In this document: positions 62,665 through 64,000 of the stretch, in pieces | How the letters are laid out: each line of letters starts with the position of its first letter | Position numbering within the stretch: position 1 is the stretch's first letter | Source of the DNA: Sphingomonadaceae bacterium | Lineage (GTDB): Bacteria; Pseudomonadota; Alphaproteobacteria; Sphingomonadales; Sphingomonadaceae | DNA: 64,000 nucleotides | Direction: 5' to 3' | Assembly: GCA_016742125.1 (NCBI GenBank) | Contig: JACVCM010000003.1 | Span: 1-64,000, forward strand | Notes under the pieces: model-generated | What the model was told of the DNA's origin: nothing | The model's input: only the letters and a program-made list of their open reading frames with translations | Databases searched by the model: none | Program-made: the position numbers and the translations under genes

Positions 62665-63777
62665 ATGGCTGAAGCTGCCGATTTCTCGATTGAACAGTCG
62701 TCCGACGACGCGGCTATTGTCCGCTTCACCGGCAACCTTGCCATTGCCTCTATCGGCGACCTGGACCAGCGCTTGCAATCGCTCGACGTTGCCGTGGAGC
62801 AACTCGACATTTCGGGCATCGCGCATATCGATACCGTCGGCGCGTGGCTCGTGCACCGCACCGCCAAACAGACCGGTGCCAGGATCAGCGGCGCCGATGC
62901 CGATGCAAGGCAGTTGATCGATGCGGTGGGCGGTGTCGACGAAACCGAACAGGTAGAACCTGTTCACACAACGTCACTCAACCGTTTTCTTGCTGAGGTC
63001 GGCAGCGGGGTTGTGGTTGCATTCACCACGCTTCTGCATTTTCTGGGATTTGTCGGGCAGGTGGTGAAAGCGTCTTTCATCCTCATGATGAATCCCGGAC
63101 GGTTCCGCTGGCATGCTGTCGTCCAGCATTTCGACATGGTCGGGATTCGCGCGCTTGGCATTATCGGCCTGATGAGCTTTCTCATCGGGATCGTGATCGC
63201 GCAGCAAGGCGCGGTCCAGCTTCGCCAGTTCGGGGCCGAGGTCTTCACCATCAACCTGATAGGCCGCCTTACCTTTCGCGAGTTGGGGATTTTGATGACC
63301 GCAATCATGGTCGCTGGCCGTTCGGGGTCGGCCTTCGCCGCACAGATCGGAACGATGAAAATCACGGAGGAAATCGACGCAATGCGTACGATTGGCGTGG
63401 TTCCCGCCGAAGCTTTGGTCGTACCGCGCGTGATCGCGGCGGTTATCATGATGCCTTTGCTCGGCATCTACGCCTCGCTGATGGCGATTATCGGCGGCGG
63501 ACTATTGTGCTGGATCATTCTCGAAATTCCACCGGACACGTTCATCCAGCGCTTGCGTGAAGTAACGCCGATGACCGATTTCTGGATCGGCTTGATCAAG
63601 GCTCCTGTGTTCGGTGCCATCATCGCGATGGCGGGATGCTTTCAAGGCATGCAGGTGGAAGGCAATAGCGAACAGGTCGGTCTGAAAACCACGGCTGCGG
63701 TGGTGCAGGCCATATTTCTCGTGATCGTCCTCGACGCGTTTTTCGCAGTTTTTTTCAGCGAGATCGGTTGGGATTGA
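62665..63777 (+). CDS. MlaE-like ABC permease with STAS domain
   Basis: 370 residues. An N-terminal STAS domain (~5-95; VEQLDISGIAHIDTVGAWLV) and a MlaE permease domain with VAGRSGSAFAAQIGTMKITEEIDAM. Lipid-transport system for outer-membrane asymmetry. The ATPase gene starts in its stop (TGATGG). Confidence 0.9.
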   Translation: MAEAADFSIEQSSDDAAIVRFTGNLAIASIGDLDQRLQSLDVAVEQLDISGIAHIDTVGAWLVHRTAKQTGARISGADADARQLIDAVGGVDETEQVEPVHTTSLNRFLAEVGSGVVVAFTTLLHFLGFVGQVVKASFILMMNPGRFRWHAVVQHFDMVGIRALGIIGLMSFLIGIVIAQQGAVQLRQFGAEVFTINLIGRLTFRELGILMTAIMVAGRSGSAFAAQIGTMKITEEIDAMRTIGVVPAEALVVPRVIAAVIMMPLLGIYASLMAIIGGGLLCWIILEIPPDTFIQRLREVTPMTDFWIGLIKAPVFGAIIAMAGCFQGMQVEGNSEQVGLKTTAAVVQAIFLVIVLDAFFAVFFSEIGWD

Positions 63778-64000
63778 TGGCTGAGCCCTGCATCATATCC
63801 GTCCGCAGCCTGCGCAACAGCTTTGGCGATCAGGTCATTCACGATGGTCTCGACCTGGATGTCCGCCGTGGCGAGATATTGGGAGTGGTCGGCGGGTCCG
63901 GCACCGGCAAATCCGTCCTGATGCGTTCGATCATCGGCTTGCAACAACCCGACGAAGGCACCATCCGCGTTTTCAACGAGGGGATGGTCGGCAAGGAAGA
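63777..64000 (+). CDS. MlaF-like ABC ATPase (3' end outside window)
   Basis: Only 74 codons visible. Walker A GGSGTGKSV is present after LDVRRGEILGVV. The gene couples to the MlaE-like permease upstream and continues past the window edge. Confidence 0.85.
   Translation, partial: MAEPCIISVRSLRNSFGDQVIHDGLDLDVRRGEILGVVGGSGTGKSVLMRSIIGLQQPDEGTIRVFNEGMVGKE

Overview
The window is a chromosomal segment of an aerobic anoxygenic phototrophic alphaproteobacterium, most probably a member of the Sphingomonadales. The evidence is a photosynthesis gene cluster (PGC) arranged as crtF-bchCXYZ-pufBALM, bchFNBHLM-lhaA-puhABC-acsF-puhE-hemA, bchIDO and ppaA-ppsR-bchG-bch2-bchP, high G+C, and house-keeping neighbours usual in that order. 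The genus cannot be fixed from the sequence alone.

Layout. 1-15.6 kb: ordinary genes (two tandem DUF4139 envelope proteins, a Tat-exported FAD oxidase, a thioesterase, CBS, GST, BI-1 family protein, tyrosine phosphatase, MFS, acyl-CoA dehydrogenase), leading into PGC-associated genes: the 8-vinyl reductase gene bciA, a DUF3422 gene and a lipoprotein cytochrome c. 15.6-30.9 kb: a long, tightly overlapping minus-strand operon from bchF to hemA covering ring reduction, Mg chelation, methylation, cyclization, reaction-centre H subunit and assembly factors. 31.1-37.7 kb: plus-strand operon with the cobalamin regulator ppaA/aerR, the repressor ppsR, bchG, bch2, bchP, tspO and a small membrane protein. 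37.9-46.5 kb: minus-strand superoperon crtF-bchCXYZ-pufBALM. 46.6-48.9 kb: crtD-crtC on the plus strand. 49.2-52.9 kb: bchI-bchD-bchO plus a 52-residue protein on the minus strand. 53-64 kb: unrelated house-keeping genes, ending inside an ABC (MlaF-like) ATPase gene.

How it works together. HemA supplies aminolevulinate. BchHID, BchM and AcsF (oxygen-dependent; no bchE is seen) make divinyl protochlorophyllide. BciA and BchNBL/BchXYZ/BchF/BchC carry it to bacteriochlorophyllide, and BchG/BchP esterify and reduce the tail. CrtC, CrtD and CrtF modify acyclic carotenoids; the early crt genes are not in the window. PufBA, PufLM and PuhA form the LH1-reaction centre core. No pufC, pufX, pufQ or puc genes are present, so a separate cytochrome must re-reduce the reaction centre; the lipoprotein cytochrome c at 15.0 kb is a candidate. 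PpsR-type operators (TGT-N12-ACA) lie over the promoters of bchC, crtF/crtD, bchG and bchF/ppaA, often as pairs 8 bp apart.

Unusual points: palindromic repeats inserted in a signal-peptide region and in frame in bchB; a crtD-crtC junction with overlapping reading frames and no intergenic space; a bchG promoter that predicts a leaderless mRNA; a PpsR with only the C-terminal regulatory cysteine; extended C-terminal tails on both LH1 polypeptides; and a small membrane protein at the end of the bchIDO operon. I saw no CRISPR array, tRNA, rRNA, transposase or defence system.
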